Origin: Sipunculus nudus
Taxonomy: Eukaryota > Annelida > Sipuncula > Golfingiida > Sipunculidae
DNA length: 64,000 nucleotides
NCBI GenBank assembly: GCA_026874595.1
Contig: CM049320.1
Span: 40,858,714 to 40,922,713, forward strand
Reading direction: 5' to 3'
How positions within the stretch are numbered: position 1 is the stretch's first letter; each line of letters starts with the position of its first letter. The position numbers and the translations under genes are program-made. Of the stretch, positions 44,871 to 59,500 are shown in pieces. The notes beneath the pieces were generated by a model. That model was given only the letters and a program-made list of their open reading frames with translations. It was not told the origin of the DNA and searched no databases.

Positions 44871-47735
44871 CCCCCGCAGGTTTCTATGAGGAAAAAGCAA
44901 AACTATAATTATTATGCAATACATACAAGTCAAAAGTAATAATATTTTTGACGATCAATGTGAGGTATCAGAAGTAACAACTGTCTCGCGTCGTCAAACA
45001 ATCAAGGATCGTTAATTCGTTTTTCAGAGTTTCACCACAGGTTTCCGTATATATTGTTTCTACAATGGAGATACGCTCATAATATTCAATAACAGTCTGA
45101 CCGTAATTTCTTTTATCGTTAAGTATTCAATTTAATATGCAGACTAGGACCTCCATAGCTCTATAGCTGTATGATAATATATTAATCATATGCATTTATG
45201 TGTTCAATTATTCTACAAATAACCAATTCTCATAAATTATAAAGCATTCGGCCAAAGGCACGGTTAACCAGCAAAATAAAAAGTAAATAATTTAAAAAAA
45301 AGATTAAATTTACGGTATCTTCAAAGTCTATACATCATTCTTTCCCTGAGGTTCTTTAGTATGTTGATTGAATAGGGAAAATAAATTAAGTCTATTTCAA
45401 AATTTTATTTAAGGAAAATCATATCTTCAAAATCGTTCCAGTATAAGAGGTCAGTGTAGACATATTCTTAAAATTGTGTATTGCTTAAATAGGATACAAA
45501 AGAATTCTTGAACTGGCAGGCACAGTTATGTATTTCAGACAATATGTATAAAGGGAAATAATACGAAATTTCTTAAAAGAACATATAAACCCAGAAATAT
45601 AGTTTGAATTTCTTTTTTTCACATTTATAACTATATGTAATATAGAATAATCACAACAGAATCGTTACAAGCAAGCATTCATGTAATAAAATTATGTAGA
45701 CAGGTTTAATGGTCTTCTTTAAGTATTTAATCAGTAAATATATAGAAAGCTCTTCAGACGTTTACTTAAGAAATGTAAGGAACTCTGAGAGGAAAAAGGA
45801 TTGCAGATCTATCATATATGTTCCGTTGTGAAAACAACAGATGTTATGTAAATCTCAGTTGTAATGTCTTATAAATCAAACAATTTGATTGCTATCATAT
45901 ATTGCAAAGAAGCGCCTAATCGTTAGTAACGTGTATTTATCAAACTGAAATATTTAGTTTTGGTCAGAAACAGTGGGTCAGAGAGGCTGAAATTCATTTT
46001 TTTCATAATTTTTACCAGGGTATAACTTTGTAAATTTTCAGTTTTCCATCTGTCTTGGAAGTCGAAGGCACATAATAGTGTAGAACAACCCATACAGGCT
46101 TCATTCATTTAGAATGAATATTTAGAAAAGTAATAACTTACGGAAACTTGAGAAAAAGAGGGCCATGCCCATTTGTTACGTTAAATTCTCCAAATTTACA
46201 AACTTTTCCTAGATACTTTGCTTAAAATTTTGTATATTTGCTATTGGGAAAATTGAAAATATCAACATGAAGGATTAGGCAAATCAGATATGGTCATTCA
46301 GGAGGTATTTGTTTATTTCACATGGAATGCACAAAATTAGAATAGCATTCCTACAAATTTGATACCCTTTTTTAAAGAAGAAAACTTAGTATCATAAAAA
46401 TTATTATTTTCCTCGTAATATGGTAAAATTTGAGCACATTAGAATGAACGTATATTGATTTTATCTAATGTTTGGCTCGGAATAATTTATATCATATACT
46501 GTGGCTGTAAAGGGCAGACATTGACATTTATGGAAATTGCTAAGAAAATATGTGTCCTGGCTTAAAAAAATAATTTTCCTGGCTACGTGAACTTGACAAT
46601 AAAAATACACTTATATAGTGTTTTCTTTATAAATCCTGGCCGTTGTGGCTAATGATGAGTTATAAAGTCACTCCTGCAAGTTTCTACTTCTTTTAGGCAA
46701 GTTCTGCCCCCATGTAGTAAACTACTGAATCTAAAGGCAGAGTATCAGCATAAGAAGTAAAGCATTCTTCTGAAAGTCATTAACATGGAAATATAAAGCA
46801 ATCTAGAAACTTTAGCCTCAAGTTATATACATATTGTATCACTGACTAACTGCGTTTCAACTTCGCGAACAGAAGCGAGAGGAGGCGACAGACATTCGGG
46901 TATTTCTTTGACAAGATGACAAGAAACTTCAGCGACATTTACCACTTAAAGCGTTCATACTACTTCACCGTTTAAGAGAATAAGAACTTAAAAAGTATGT
47001 TTCTCTCCTGCGTTTTACCGGATTCCGCCATATGATCATCATCACATGGCATAATAAGAAATGACTTCAATGATGATAAAAATATATCTATACAGTTTAC
47101 TTCCGAAAACCCTTTGGGTTTTATTTCATTATTTACCGTACTTGACAAAACCCTTTTAATCAAGCTTTATAAACAGAGTATGCTTAGCGTTTTATATTCT
47201 GCATAGCTGCAGGTTGTTAGGAATATAATTTAAATAATTTTTATTTTACTCCGTTTATTATTTTTTATTTATATATATTTATTCTTGATATTATGATTTT
47301 GTTCGAGTGATTTGTCATTTATCATTTATTGGTTTATTCATTTAGTTGTGGATTCATTTATTTGTTCATTAACAATATCACTTCTCCTTCACTTAAATAA
47401 TTAAAGGAATACAGGATACTAGTTCTATTCTAAATCATGTAGCAGTGTACACTGTCATGATCAAGATGATATCTAGACCCCTGATCTTATGATATTCGAT
47501 TCTCATGGTTATAATTTAATCAGACAATAAATAAAATATTACTGTCATGAAATAATGTGCAGGACAATTTGTTTATTGCTGAAAGAAGAGTGATAGATTG
47601 AGAGTTATAAAAATGCACATGGTAACCATTCTACAATGTAAACTTTTTGATTTTTATATCAATATATATTTTACAATGAACTTCCCGTGCATACAAACAC
47701 CCACGCATATATACATACGAGCAAACACACACAGT

Positions 47736-47777
<42 letters not shown>

Positions 47778-50768
47778 GATGACCATCCCCCCCCCCCCCC
47801 CCCCCAGGTCCGAAGACCTGTCTACGGCAATGGAGTTGAGACAGAAAGAAGTACTCGACTCCGGGTTTTACTTACCAAGTAGTAGAGTAAATCATTTTGA
47901 CAGGAGTATTTGTGTACATGCATATCTCAAAATTACTGCACACTCGTTCAGTATTAATTCATTAAAAGACAATTATAGCGGTCTGTAATGTTTTTTTCAT
48001 CTTTTGCTCCACAGAAATTAGAAACTAATTATATGAATCTATAAATAACTTTTTTTCTCGCAGAGCCCGATTCTCACAATTTAAATATATTCCATTGCAC
48101 GGGATAAATTTAGGGCGTCACTAAGTCAGACCTCTTCATCTAGTTTGCACTAGCAGACAGATGTCCTTTAACATAATTTATCATATTTCCAAGGCAACGA
48201 GTACTAGACTATGAATCGGTAATTCATAATTAGTACTCGAGTCACAACTGGTATATTCAAGTTTCAGGCCTGGTCACAGGTCATCAGACTTCTCTGTGGT
48301 GTCTGTAAGATTACTTAGGAATTTGATGCATTTAGATGAAACTACTATGAAAGTATAATATTTAGGTTTTCGCCTGATACCGTAGCAGCACAATCCGTAA
48401 ATATTTAATGAGGTAACAGTGGTAAAGGGATCAGCTCTCTCCGCTGCCATGGCGACCCGGATGGCTATGGGCTTGGGTTGTAGTGGCCCGTCCAAGGCCG
48501 GTGATTTTCTCAGATCTCTATCACCTCTACCGAAAGCCAACACCTGAGCAATGGAGGGTATTTGTACTATCCATGTTAAGTAAAAAAAGGGGTTTAAAGG
48601 GGCCAAATCACCTATCTATGGCCCGATTGCCACCATTGGCATGAAGAGGATAGGTAGGTAATCACCTAGCTGGCCTTTAAATACTAAATGTAATCCCTTA
48701 AAGCTTTTTTAATAAAAAAATAGGCCAGAAAACGCGAATAACACTGTACACAGGCTGCTTGTTTTGTTTTTATCAATGTGTTTACTATATAATAAAACAA
48801 ACTCAACAAGGGATCTCGCGGCAAGTCAGATAACCCAGAGCTTTGCAAATGGCGTTTTGCAACAAGTGACCTTTCTACCTCCGCATATATGCAACCTGCC
48901 ACCTTAGGTTACATGTTATTCCCGTTTGTCAACATTTATGTGTTTACAAACATGTTGTTGATAAACATGTTCATACATGCTGCACGGAGGCATTAATAGA
49001 AGTTTTCATAACCAGAATTACCCTTAGATCATTAGTATATACACAGAGGAAGCCAGAAATCACAAATTCTTTTTCAAAAGGTAGGTGAATAGGCACCTTT
49101 AAAATAGTTCACAAAAAAGGCAAATTATACACACCTGTTGTGCTCTTTTTCAGCAGACCTTGCCCTTGGAGGCAATTTATATCGGGTAAAGGGGTAGGGG
49201 ATATATAGATTTTATCTTATTATCACGTTATACTCGAGATCACTGAACCTTCAAAGGCCACGGCGGGATCGATACACTGTAGAATTTCTCCCACGGACAA
49301 ATTAAAACAAAGCAAATTTAAGTTTTTAAATCACCAAATGACCGAAAGGTTTGTCCGAATTTTGAATGTTGTTATCACTAAGACAAAACACGATCAGTTT
49401 GCCAATCTATGGAGATATGCGCATTACTAAAGACATGGAGGGTTGCGGGCTACTCAACCTCGCCGGTGCTTAACTACCTCTTAACTCTCGCCTCATACGT
49501 AGAGACCTTGGCTTCAAAGCAAGTGACTTCCCCGAGAGCCATAGGCCCGCTACCTAGATAAGTCATTCTCTGCCTCACCAGGCCGACTACTTTATCATTC
49601 AGGCATAAATGGGCAAGTCCACTCATAGTGCAGGAGGGGTGTCTCTATTTAAGGGTATATGGAATAACTTACAACATCACTCAGCATCACGACCTGTGTC
49701 ACTACACGAACAAAACCCCAGTTATATCACCATGTTTTAATATCCCAAACATGACTCAAATATAAATAATACAAGAATTGTATTACCAATGTCTAATGTT
49801 GGTCCAAATGTAAACAAGAACAACATACACCAGGTATACAAAATACTAACACTTGGAACTTTTGCACATTATATACATATGCACGTGGACAAAGAGACAG
49901 TTGTATTTATGGTTTCACGCTGAACGAAGTACAAACATTAATACTGGAATTTTACTGTAGTATGCATGTGGACTATGTCAAAGATTGTCTATGCAAATAA
50001 TGAATCTCACATTCATGGTATCGAAAATAACGGGCGTGTATGCAAGAGAAAAAATATATTCAACGTACAGCGTTGTTAAATAAAGCAAAATCTTCGACTC
50101 TATAAAGTATTTACATATATACAAGTGAAAATCAGATCATTTGGTTATTATGAGGTCATGTGACCTTTTGGATCTCCCTGCAGACCTCACGTTTACATGG
50201 TGCTGCCATCTATTAGCGACTGAGAGAAGAATACACATTTCAAGTTTACTAACTTGTGACCATGCTTACAGGTAATAATTATAAATATATGATATAATAA
50301 TGAATGATAAATTTAAAAACATTAAAATAACATGATTATCTGTAAGTATGTATGTATAAGGTATTGTGACAGAAATAACCATAAAAACAGCTATTGCGAA
50401 AACAATACCTGTAAATCTTATTTCATAAGATGTAGAAATTTCAGGTAACTCCATCAAGAATATCACGCCAGCTACACTTCTCTGCTTGCTCCGCAGAATT
50501 ATTTAATGTAATATTTGATGGCAAAATACTGCATCTGTAAAAAATTCATCCAGATAACTGGTGATCAAACAGAACAATAAATTACTAAAGCTGAATAACT
50601 TTAGCCAAGTATGGTGCATGGGGCATTACAAAACTTTGTAACAAGAGAAAATAATATATAATCCTCAATGAAATCATGTCAGTATCCACAATCAATTTAA
50701 TCTGCAGTTACAATCTAAAGGACGTTTAATACCTTAAAGTCAAGTCAGGATATTTGTAAAACACCTTA
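44871..50768. other. Gene-free AT-rich stretch
   Basis: No supportable exon or RNA gene on either strand. It contains a (CA)n(TA)n-poly(C) compound tract (47725-47805) and a small foldback near 48592-48685 with TTTAAAGG..CACCTA at both ends. The rest is low-GC unique-looking sequence. Confidence 0.5.
47725..47805. repeat. (CA)n(TA)n followed by 19-bp poly(C)
   Basis: CA, then TA, then a 19-C run beginning at 47787, in direct succession. Confidence 0.95.
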
Positions 50769-51070
50769 GGCCAAAAAAAAAAAGTTTGGTTCTTAGGCAT
50801 TTATTTTCATCAATCAGTTTGGGCGGGCAATATTTTATTTTTAACATTTTTTGTATGTTTCGAAAAAATATCATATGATCAGGGAAAAGCATGAAAATAA
50901 CAGAATTTTTTTTTGCTAAACACATAAAAGCACTACATCACAAAGGAAACCTTTTAAAAAATGTATTATTTTATGTTCTTGAAAGATGAAAATCAAAATA
51001 AAAAAAATTTTTGATGCAAGGGTTCAAACTGACCTATGTCATAATGTGGTACCTGAAAACCATACCTTTT
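50769..51070. mobile_element. Degraded, inverted copy of the Harbinger-like MITE
   Basis: The left end GGCC plus A-run, GGTTCTTAGGCA and GGGCGGGCAATATTTT match the inverted right end of the element at 33378-33715. The right end retains GAAAACCATACCTTT. TTA precedes the left end. The right terminus is eroded into a T-rich run. Confidence 0.6.
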
Positions 51071-52594
51071 ATTTTTTTTATTTTTTTTTGTTTTAAAACT
51101 GTTTTTTTTTTTTATTTGTGATGCCACAATGTACTCTTTCAAATGAACCATACAGCACACGTCAAGTTGGCAACAGATGCAGTGTTTCTTAAGCAGTTTG
51201 TGCAGGATCACAACATAATCAGCCCATTACTAGCGAAAAAACACACATCCTTGCCCTTTTGGTTTGTTTGTTTATTGAAATGGAAGACTGCAAAGTTGAA
51301 GATATCTTCTAATATACTCAATACATTGGTGAGAACCCTGAACAGGTTTGTTTCTAATCTGCACAGAATGTGGACTGACAGCCAAATGACTTGTTTCATT
51401 TTCCATCTAGTGCTCCTTCACTGAATTTTCTCCCCCCCCCCCTAACAAATATCAAATTAGAACTTCTCCACCAGAGGTCTATGTCTTATTTAGATTAATC
51501 TGTCATACATTTTGTTCTAAGAACTACCAGGGCTCACATTTTAAAAATCAGAACTGATCATCTAAGACAGTGCTGTTTTATCAAACATTATGCTGCAGCA
51601 TACTAAGTATATCGTATTGTATTTCTTGGAAAATCAAATAAAAATAACTCCTGTGCAAGTTGAGAAAACAACATGTACACAAAATATGTATATCCTTCTC
51701 AACCTAATTCAACAATTAGGGTTGAAATGGAAAAAAATAGGGGAAAATTTTCTCACAGATCAACAAACTTACCATATGATGAACACAACTTAGTGTTCAT
51801 GGCATGTTTAATATAAATAACTGATTTGTTATCATTACATATGGCACCAAGTAAGGTTCATTATTAGTTATAAACATTGTCAACAGATGGCAGCACAAGA
51901 CGGATGCCGCTGCTTAGGACCAAGCTTCGTTCTTGTCAGGTTTATTCTCAGATTATACATATTTCACCTGCTCAGACGGCAGACCATTCAGGAAATTTTG
52001 TTAGAGATCATTGCCACAGTTCTCTGCCTGTTGAATTAGCAGTCTGTTTTCAACATGCAACTTTCTTCCCGTTGTTAATGAGTGAGAAAATCAAGTTTTG
52101 GCAAACTGGAAAAAACTGTGTCAGCTGCCTTGTTTGTCATGCCAGTAGCCACAATGAAGAAATATGTCACTGATCACAACTGCTAGTGACAGAATGCCCA
52201 AACAGCAAAACAAATAAAATTTTCTGATGTTTAGCAAAACTGGATATAAAAGATTTAATTTCACACATCGCAGCAAAATAGCTATAAAAACACAACCAAT
52301 GAATAGACTAATGCAGCTCATAATGTAATCTCATTTATTACTATATGTTTAATTAGTATAAGCTGATCTGAGAGAAAATTGCACTGCCCCAAGCAAATTT
52401 CCATATGTGACATGACAGTGACTACATTTCAGTTATGTAAACTTTGACAATATATGTCCTACTTGGAAGTCAAAGATTGTTGAAACCATAAAGAGCTGTA
52501 TTTACCTTTTTTCCGGTGGAATGATAAGTGTGAACATAAAATCTGCATTAAAGTGATTCAAGTTGAGCTTTGTTCAAACATGGAGAGCAATGTA

Positions 52595-52845
52595 TTAACT
52601 GGAGCGGACTGTTTGAACTGGAGGGCAGTAACTAAACTTAAGACCAGCGTCTACAAAAGGGAACAGTGACTGAACAGGAGAACAGGGTCTGAACTGGAGA
52701 GAACAGGGTCTGAACTGGAGAGAACAGTCTATTAACAGGAGAAAACAGTCTCTTAACTGGAGAGAATAGTCTCTTAACTGGAGAGAAAAGTCTGAACTGT
52801 AGAGAAAAGTCTCTTAACTGGAGAGAGCAGTGTCTGAATCTCGGA
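52595..52845. repeat. ~22-bp minisatellite (CTGAACTGGAGAGAACAG)
   Basis: About ten imperfect units alternating CTGAACTGGAGAGAACAG and CTCTTAACTGGAGAGAATAG. The minus-strand reading RLFSPVK is repeat-driven and not a gene. It lies downstream of the PDE9 terminal exon. Confidence 0.9.
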
Positions 52846-53076
52846 GCAGTATCTAATATAAAGAGAAAACATAGAGCTTGTAATGATATTACCTTGTTCT
52901 TTTCCATTTAACACTGTTAAAATTTAAATTATTATCAATTTGGTTACAAACAAGATTATAAAATATATTCTAATGCTCAGTAATTTGTTTTCATAACACT
53001 TAAACTATTTTTTATGAAAGAGTTCAAGAAATCAAAAATATATGTGAATTCCTTTTCTGTATATGCACTCACAGAC

Positions 53077-53098
53077 GTGTGTGTGTGTGTGTGTGTGT
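53077..53098. repeat. (TG)n microsatellite
   Basis: An 11-repeat GT run, followed by a short TA run. A minus-strand AATAAA (53117-53112) just beyond could serve as the PDE9 poly(A) signal, giving a 3' UTR of about 310 nt. This is tentative. Confidence 0.85.
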
Positions 53099-53421
53099 AT
53101 ACATATATATATTTATTTTCATAGTACTGACCAGATTAAGCTCTTGATTATCAAACATGATATGGTTCACCATTTTACCACCCCAAGTACATATATTATG
53201 TGATCAGGTTCAGCTGGGGCTATCATTTAACTTGCTTGAGGGTGGTTTGTTCTCCTGACATGGTATGACCAACATACAAAGGAACGGTAAAAGCCACTTT
53301 TTCTTCACTGGCTAGAGCTTGACAATGGGATAGTCACGTTTCAAAGTTAATCCAGTGTAGTGGTATGAAGTGATAAATATCTATAGGAAATAAAGTTTAG
53401 GTGTATAAGTCTGCCCTTTGT

Positions 53422-53598
53422 TCAGGATTTGCTCTTATTGCTAATTTTGTGGTTATTGTTTGTGATCCCGTTTTTGGTGCTGTCACTGTTGCTGTGTTTG
53501 TTGACTTCATTTTCTTTCCGTTTTTTCTCCTCATCAATAGCTTTGGCCATTTCTTGATAATATTCCAAGGCCTTCCTCACAGGGTCAATAATGTCACC
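53422..53598 (-). CDS. PDE9A-like: PDE9 terminal exon
   Basis: From acceptor TATTTTCAG to TGA at 53424-53422, 58 residues. The first part ([20 protein letters not shown]) fits the last helix of the PDE domain. The rest ([20 protein letters not shown] onward) is a low-complexity Lys/Asn/Ser tail, as expected for the variable C-terminus of PDE9 proteins. Confidence 0.8.
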   Translation of the reverse strand, partial: GDIIDPVRKALEYYQEMAKAIDEEKKRKENEVNKHSNSDSTKNGITNNNHKISNKSKS

Positions 53599-56500
53599 CT
53601 GAAAATAAAATAAGATAAAGATGAGCTAAGTTCACTTCACAATACAAAAGGCAGATAAGGTCCATTAGTTTTAGTTAATCATCCAGTGCAAGACATTTTT
53701 AAACAACCTTGGCAAGTTTAAGGATTCTGCCTTTTCAGGGATTCAATATAGTTTTTGCCATACAGCTTGCAAAATATAGGAACTACTAGAAAATTGGGAC
53801 CCATTGAGTTCCTTTGCACAGGAAGTGTTTATTGCTGCGTAGAGTGTCCCTAGACCAGATTAGATAAGATGGAAGATATGGAACCAATTATTTATGTCTT
53901 TCTGAGAATGGGCCATGGTGAAGGTCAGCAATGGTTAGGTGGAGAGCCGCATGATGATATGCAACAGACCTGTGATGAGATGCTGTAGGGTATTCAATTG
54001 TATGCATGTAAAAGGGTCAAATTGGTGCATTCTGTAAGTTATGGCATCTGAGAGACACTAATAGCCCACTCTCATGGCCCGTTTCTGCCGGTTTTCTGGG
54101 ACAAAAAGACAGAGGAATTTTAGGCAAATATAGACAGATGACCTAATTTCAGGGTTCCAAGGAGTTTTCACCAATAACTGCCTGGATGTCAAGTTTTAAC
54201 TTTCTAGGTCTAATGATTAAGAATTTATGCCCTGCCCAAGAACAGACAACCAGTTAATAAGGATGAAAGAAAAATCCTTTCCTATTGTTACTTTAAAAAT
54301 ATAAGGACATACCAGAACTGTAAAAAAGTTTTATTTACTCGAATGAATAATACATTGAGTACAAGGACAGTACAGATATATGCCTGCTCCATATACAAAT
54401 ACAGGCAATTGACCGATCTTTTTAAATTCATGTATGGAAGTCTCATCTTTTAGTACCTACAGAAATACATTTACACAATCAGAAGACTGTAGAACCTCTG
54501 GATGATAATACTACAGGTTCTCTCAGATGACTGGTTCTGCATTTCCACCTTACCTACCTGGTCCTGTAAAAGGTCTGACCTTGAGGAAGTACACCAAGGA
54601 ATGCCACGTCATGATAGGTTTTTTTTTCAAGGAAAATGCTGCATTTCTGACAATGCCGCAATATGGCGGAGTTGCACACAGAATATAGGTCACCATGACT
54701 TTGTTTCAGGTTTCAAAGGAGATTTGCCTAGAACCTCCCTGGATGTTGCATTAATAAAATTCTAGGCCTAATGGATACAATGTGTGCCCTACCTGAGTGT
54801 CTGGGTGCTAAAATTTCAGGTTACCATGGAGATCTGCCTAAGACTTTTCTGTATTTTATGTAAGAAAATTCAATGGCTAGCAGATACAATCTGTGCAATG
54901 TCTGACTTTTTTGGTGCTCATAATCGAATGTTTGGTCAGTAACCCACAGAATATTGGTCACTATGACCTTGTTTCAGGTTTCCAAGGATCTTTGCCCAGA
55001 ACCTTCTAAGATGTTGAGTTAGAAATTCTCAGTAATGTGTGCCCTGCCTGTCTGGCTGCTCAAATTCATACCTTTGGCCAGTTGCTCGCAGAATATAAGC
55101 CAAAATGACCTAATTCAGGTTTACAAGGAGATTTGCCTTGGACCTACCTGGATATAGAGTTAGAAATTTCTAGGTTTAACAGTTACGGTTTGTGCCCTTT
55201 TAATGGGCAGACTTCTAAAAACAGAGAAAAAAATGTGTAAAAAATAGAAAAATTAAAGGAGGTGCCACCAGTCTTCAGGAACTGATGAAACTGCCTACGA
55301 TCAATATGCATGAAACTGTAGTTCCGTTATATTTGTGTAATATTATATGAAATAAATCAGTCGTGACATTCCATAATCTTGTCATTGGTGTATTATAGCA
55401 TTAAAAACATGATAGAATGGGGAGGATCATATGAAGCTTTCCTTGGTCAGACTTACCTGTATGGCTGGGAAGAGATTTCCAAGAGATTCAAACAAGGGGA
55501 GCAGTACAAATTTAATGAAGCCAATCTGTGAGGATGGTTTGGTCACCTTCTCTCTGTCCATAAATGGTGCCACTGGCAGACCTTCTAATTTCTCCATATC
55601 ACTCTGTAAAATTAGTATGCTACATTGTAAAACAGGAATAACTGCACAAAAAATCACAGGTATACATACACTCACCAACAACAAAACCTAGAATCCCAAA
55701 TCAAAATTGATGCAACCTATTAATGCATATTACTGAATATTGAAATGTTGATTCTCAATACACAGATTATGATCTTTTTTACATCCACATCCATAATAAA
55801 GTCATATATGTTAGATGCTGATTGGTTTCTTATTAATAAAATCCCTCTGATAATAGACTAAATGTTTATTTTATTTTGTATTGTTTGATAGATTTACATT
55901 CAAAAATTAATATTATAACCTTTATTTTATAATATGTCAACATCTAAGGATGTTGCTTTGTTTCTTCATTTCTATACACACTTTGCATACTACACAGAAT
56001 AAAGCCATCTACTAATTAAGAGGAAATGAAATAATCATCAAATGACATTGGTTAATGATGATTTGATGATTTTAGCAAACAGCATAAAAAACCTAAAAAA
56101 GCACAGCTGAGAACTGACTGTAGCTATAATTTATTCCCCTTGGGTTTATTTTGTGTCAATTAACGTAGTTAAACCGTCTGAAATATAATATGCAATTCAA
56201 ATACACAGAAAAACATTAAGTGATTCTACAACAGAAAAGCACAATCACAATTATATTTTAAAGGCTGTTAGCTGCTGACTTAATAACTGACTGCAGCGAG
56301 TCCGCCTGTGGGGAAAATATGTCCTGACATGAAAATAATTGTACAAATTACCTGGTTGAAAAATTCTTCTAAAAGGCATTCTAGCCAAGGTTCAGCAACA
56401 TCTAAAGGTCGAACCTCATTAGAGATGTCGGCCACTTTAACCAGTATCATCAGCAACTAGTAGTACATGCAAACAAACATATAAAAGTAACAGCAAACAA

Positions 56501-59500
56501 CATGCAGCTATATAACCAGACTGAAACAACAACGCAAATCTTCAACATCAAGCTACAACAACTACCGTAATTAAAACATGTTTTTCAGTGATACCAGAAG
56601 CACTGGTAGCCACCTCAGCTTCAAGAATAGGAAGGATCCACTAACAAATGTACAGACACCACAAGTAAAAATCTGTGACCTGAAAATCAAATACAAATTA
56701 TACACAGGAGACATACCATGACCAGGGGGAGTATTTACAGCCAGACATCTCAGAGAAAAGCCTGAATTATCAGACATCCAACAGATGACCTGTTTACCGG
56801 CTGGCTTTAGTCTGTGATAAATCAATGTTTTTCTCTAATAATGTGATTACTCCAGTTTCTCTTTACAAAGTTTATGTCCAAATTCAATCATGTTACAAGA
56901 CCGGCTTGGCAGGATTTTGTTATTTTATTTGGGTTGTAAGAGGGAAATGTTGGCTTAACTGGTAAATACAGAGATAATGAAATATGGTAAACCAACAAAC
57001 TGTCAATCCATCAAGATAAATCTTTAAAGTAAGTGATAAGACCAAGCCACGGCCAGATTTAACAAATTACGAGGGAATATTAAGAATAACCCAAGTCTAC
57101 AGAAATCACATTTCTGTAGAGGAAAATGAAGCAAACTCAAAGTGACTTGAAAACCCTGAAATATGAATAATACATTGTAAACTCCAATTAATTTTTTTAT
57201 TTTTAGTTCTTTTTCTGCTTTTGACAATTACATTTTCATAGTTATGCAGGGAGTGTATTATTGATCTAGATCTTTTGTTAACATAAATGGCATATAAAAA
57301 ATTCTATCAGAAGGAACTGTTAGGACACAGTGGTGAACATTTACCATTAGCCCATATATAGGACAACTATAACAACTTGCATGATACAAGTATTGATTTA
57401 TTGTTTATTATGGAAGAAGAAGCAGCAGCAGATTTCCTTGAGCTACCATATGATTTACGGAGGAAGGCTGTGGATTTACAGAGGAAGGTTGTAGATTTTC
57501 AGAGGAAGGCTGTGGATTTACAGAGGAAGGCTGTGGATTTACAGAGGAAGGCTGTGGATTTACAGAGAAAGGCTGTGGACTTGCAGAGGAGGGCTGGGGA
57601 TTTACAGAGGAAGGCTGTGGATTTACAGAGGAGGGCTGTGGATTTACGGAGGAGGGCTGTGGATTTACAGAGGAAGGCTGTGGATTTACAGAGGAGGGCT
57701 GTGGATTTACAGAGGAAGTCTGTGGATTTACAGAGGAAGGCTGTGGATTAACAGAGGAGGGCTGTGGATTTACAGAGGGCTGTGGATTTACAGAGGAGGG
57801 CTGTGGATTTACAGAGGAAGGCTATGGATTAACAGAGGAAGGCTGTGGATTTACAGAGGAAGGCTGTGGATTTACGGAGGAAGGCTGAGGATTTACGGAG
57901 GAAGTCTGTGGATTTACGGAGGAAGGCTGTGGATTTACAGAGAAAGGCTGTGGATTTACAGAGGAAGGCTGTGGACTTACAGAGGAGGGCTGTGGATTTA
58001 CAGAGGAGGGCTGTGGATTTACAGAGGAGGGCTGTGGATTTACAGAGGAAGGATGTGGATTTACAAAGGAAGGCTGTGGATTTACAGAAGAGGGCTGTGG
58101 ATTTACAGAGGGCTGTGGATTTACAGAGGAAAGCTGTGGATTTACAAAGGCTGTGGATTTACAGAGGAAGGCTGTGGATTTACAGAGGAAGGCTGTGGAT
58201 TTACAGAGGAAGGCTGTGGATTTACAGAGGAAGGCTGTGGATATACAGAGGAAGGCTCTCGATTTACAAAGGAAGCTGTGGATTTACAAAGGAAGGCTCT
58301 GGATTTAAAAAGGAAGACTCTGGATTTAAAAAGGAAGACTCTGGATTTTTAGAGAAGACTTGGATTTCTTAGAGGAAGATTAGGATTTCAGGTCTCATGG
58401 AACCTTAATAACTTGAAGAAGAAACATGTTTTTCTTCCAACATGTATAAAACCTCTATAAAGCAGACAGTTTGATGAGTCACCTGACGGAAAAACAGGTT
58501 TCATACCAATATATATAAAACGTCTATAATACAGGTGAAAAAAATACGGGGGTACTATAAAAAATGTATAAAACCTCTATAATACAGGTGAAAAAATTCA
58601 GGTGTACTACCAAAATGTATAAAGCCTACATAATACAGGTACAGAAAATACAAGTGTAATGCTAAAATGTATAAAACCTTTATAAAGCAGAAGGTCTGAT
58701 GGAAACGTTGGTCATCATACCAAGCAAACACAGCCAATGACCAATAACTATAACATGGATTCTCAGAAATACAACTACTGGATCAATTATGTTTTGTGGA
58801 CTGGTTGGAGACAGATCCTGAGGCACTGGAAGCTACAGACAGATAAGCAGGCATGAAATCATACGCCTTAACACTCCCTCAGGCCCAGCATTGACCTGTT
58901 CTTAATGACATTGGTTTGAAAACATTTTCTCAGCAGAACCGGAACCATCTTGAACATGTCTGGCTACCAGCCCCCCCTTTCCCAAACCAAAGTGCACTAT
59001 ACAATCAATATGGCTGAAACCCAGCTGGCACGGAGAATCTCTCTATTGTCATTTTCCTTTGTTATACCCAGGGGTTAACATCTAATTGTTGTGTTATTCT
59101 GTAGAAATGATGGGTAGGTAAATACATCAAGTTGTCTTAGCAGATGATAGCAGACAGTTTGAACTGGAACTGTGTCAATAAGGACCGTGACAATCTGACA
59201 ATAACATGGGATATGTATCGATCGTGAAACTTTGCTTGCAATATGATACCAAGCATTCCTGTTTTTATAGAAGAGTAAATAAGCTTATTCTCATAAAATT
59301 TATTTCCAAACTTCAATTAAAATTCATTTCCAAATGATTAGTCAATCAGATGCCATTTAACTTTTTTTTCAACAATGACATTTCATCCTATATGCCTTGA
59401 ATGGCACTGAGACACTTTTTTTGTTAAATTTCACTTTCCCTTGCCTGATCAAGTATTGTCAACATATTTATACAGGGACATCTGACCATACAGATCTGAT

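Noticed and set aside
51877-52173. 98-codon plus-strand ORF
   Set aside because: Considered as a retrocopy, but no family is recognised and there is no poly(A) tail or flanking duplication.
52638-52907. 89-codon minus-strand ORF with RLFSPVK repeats
   Set aside because: Entirely explained by the ~22-bp minisatellite.
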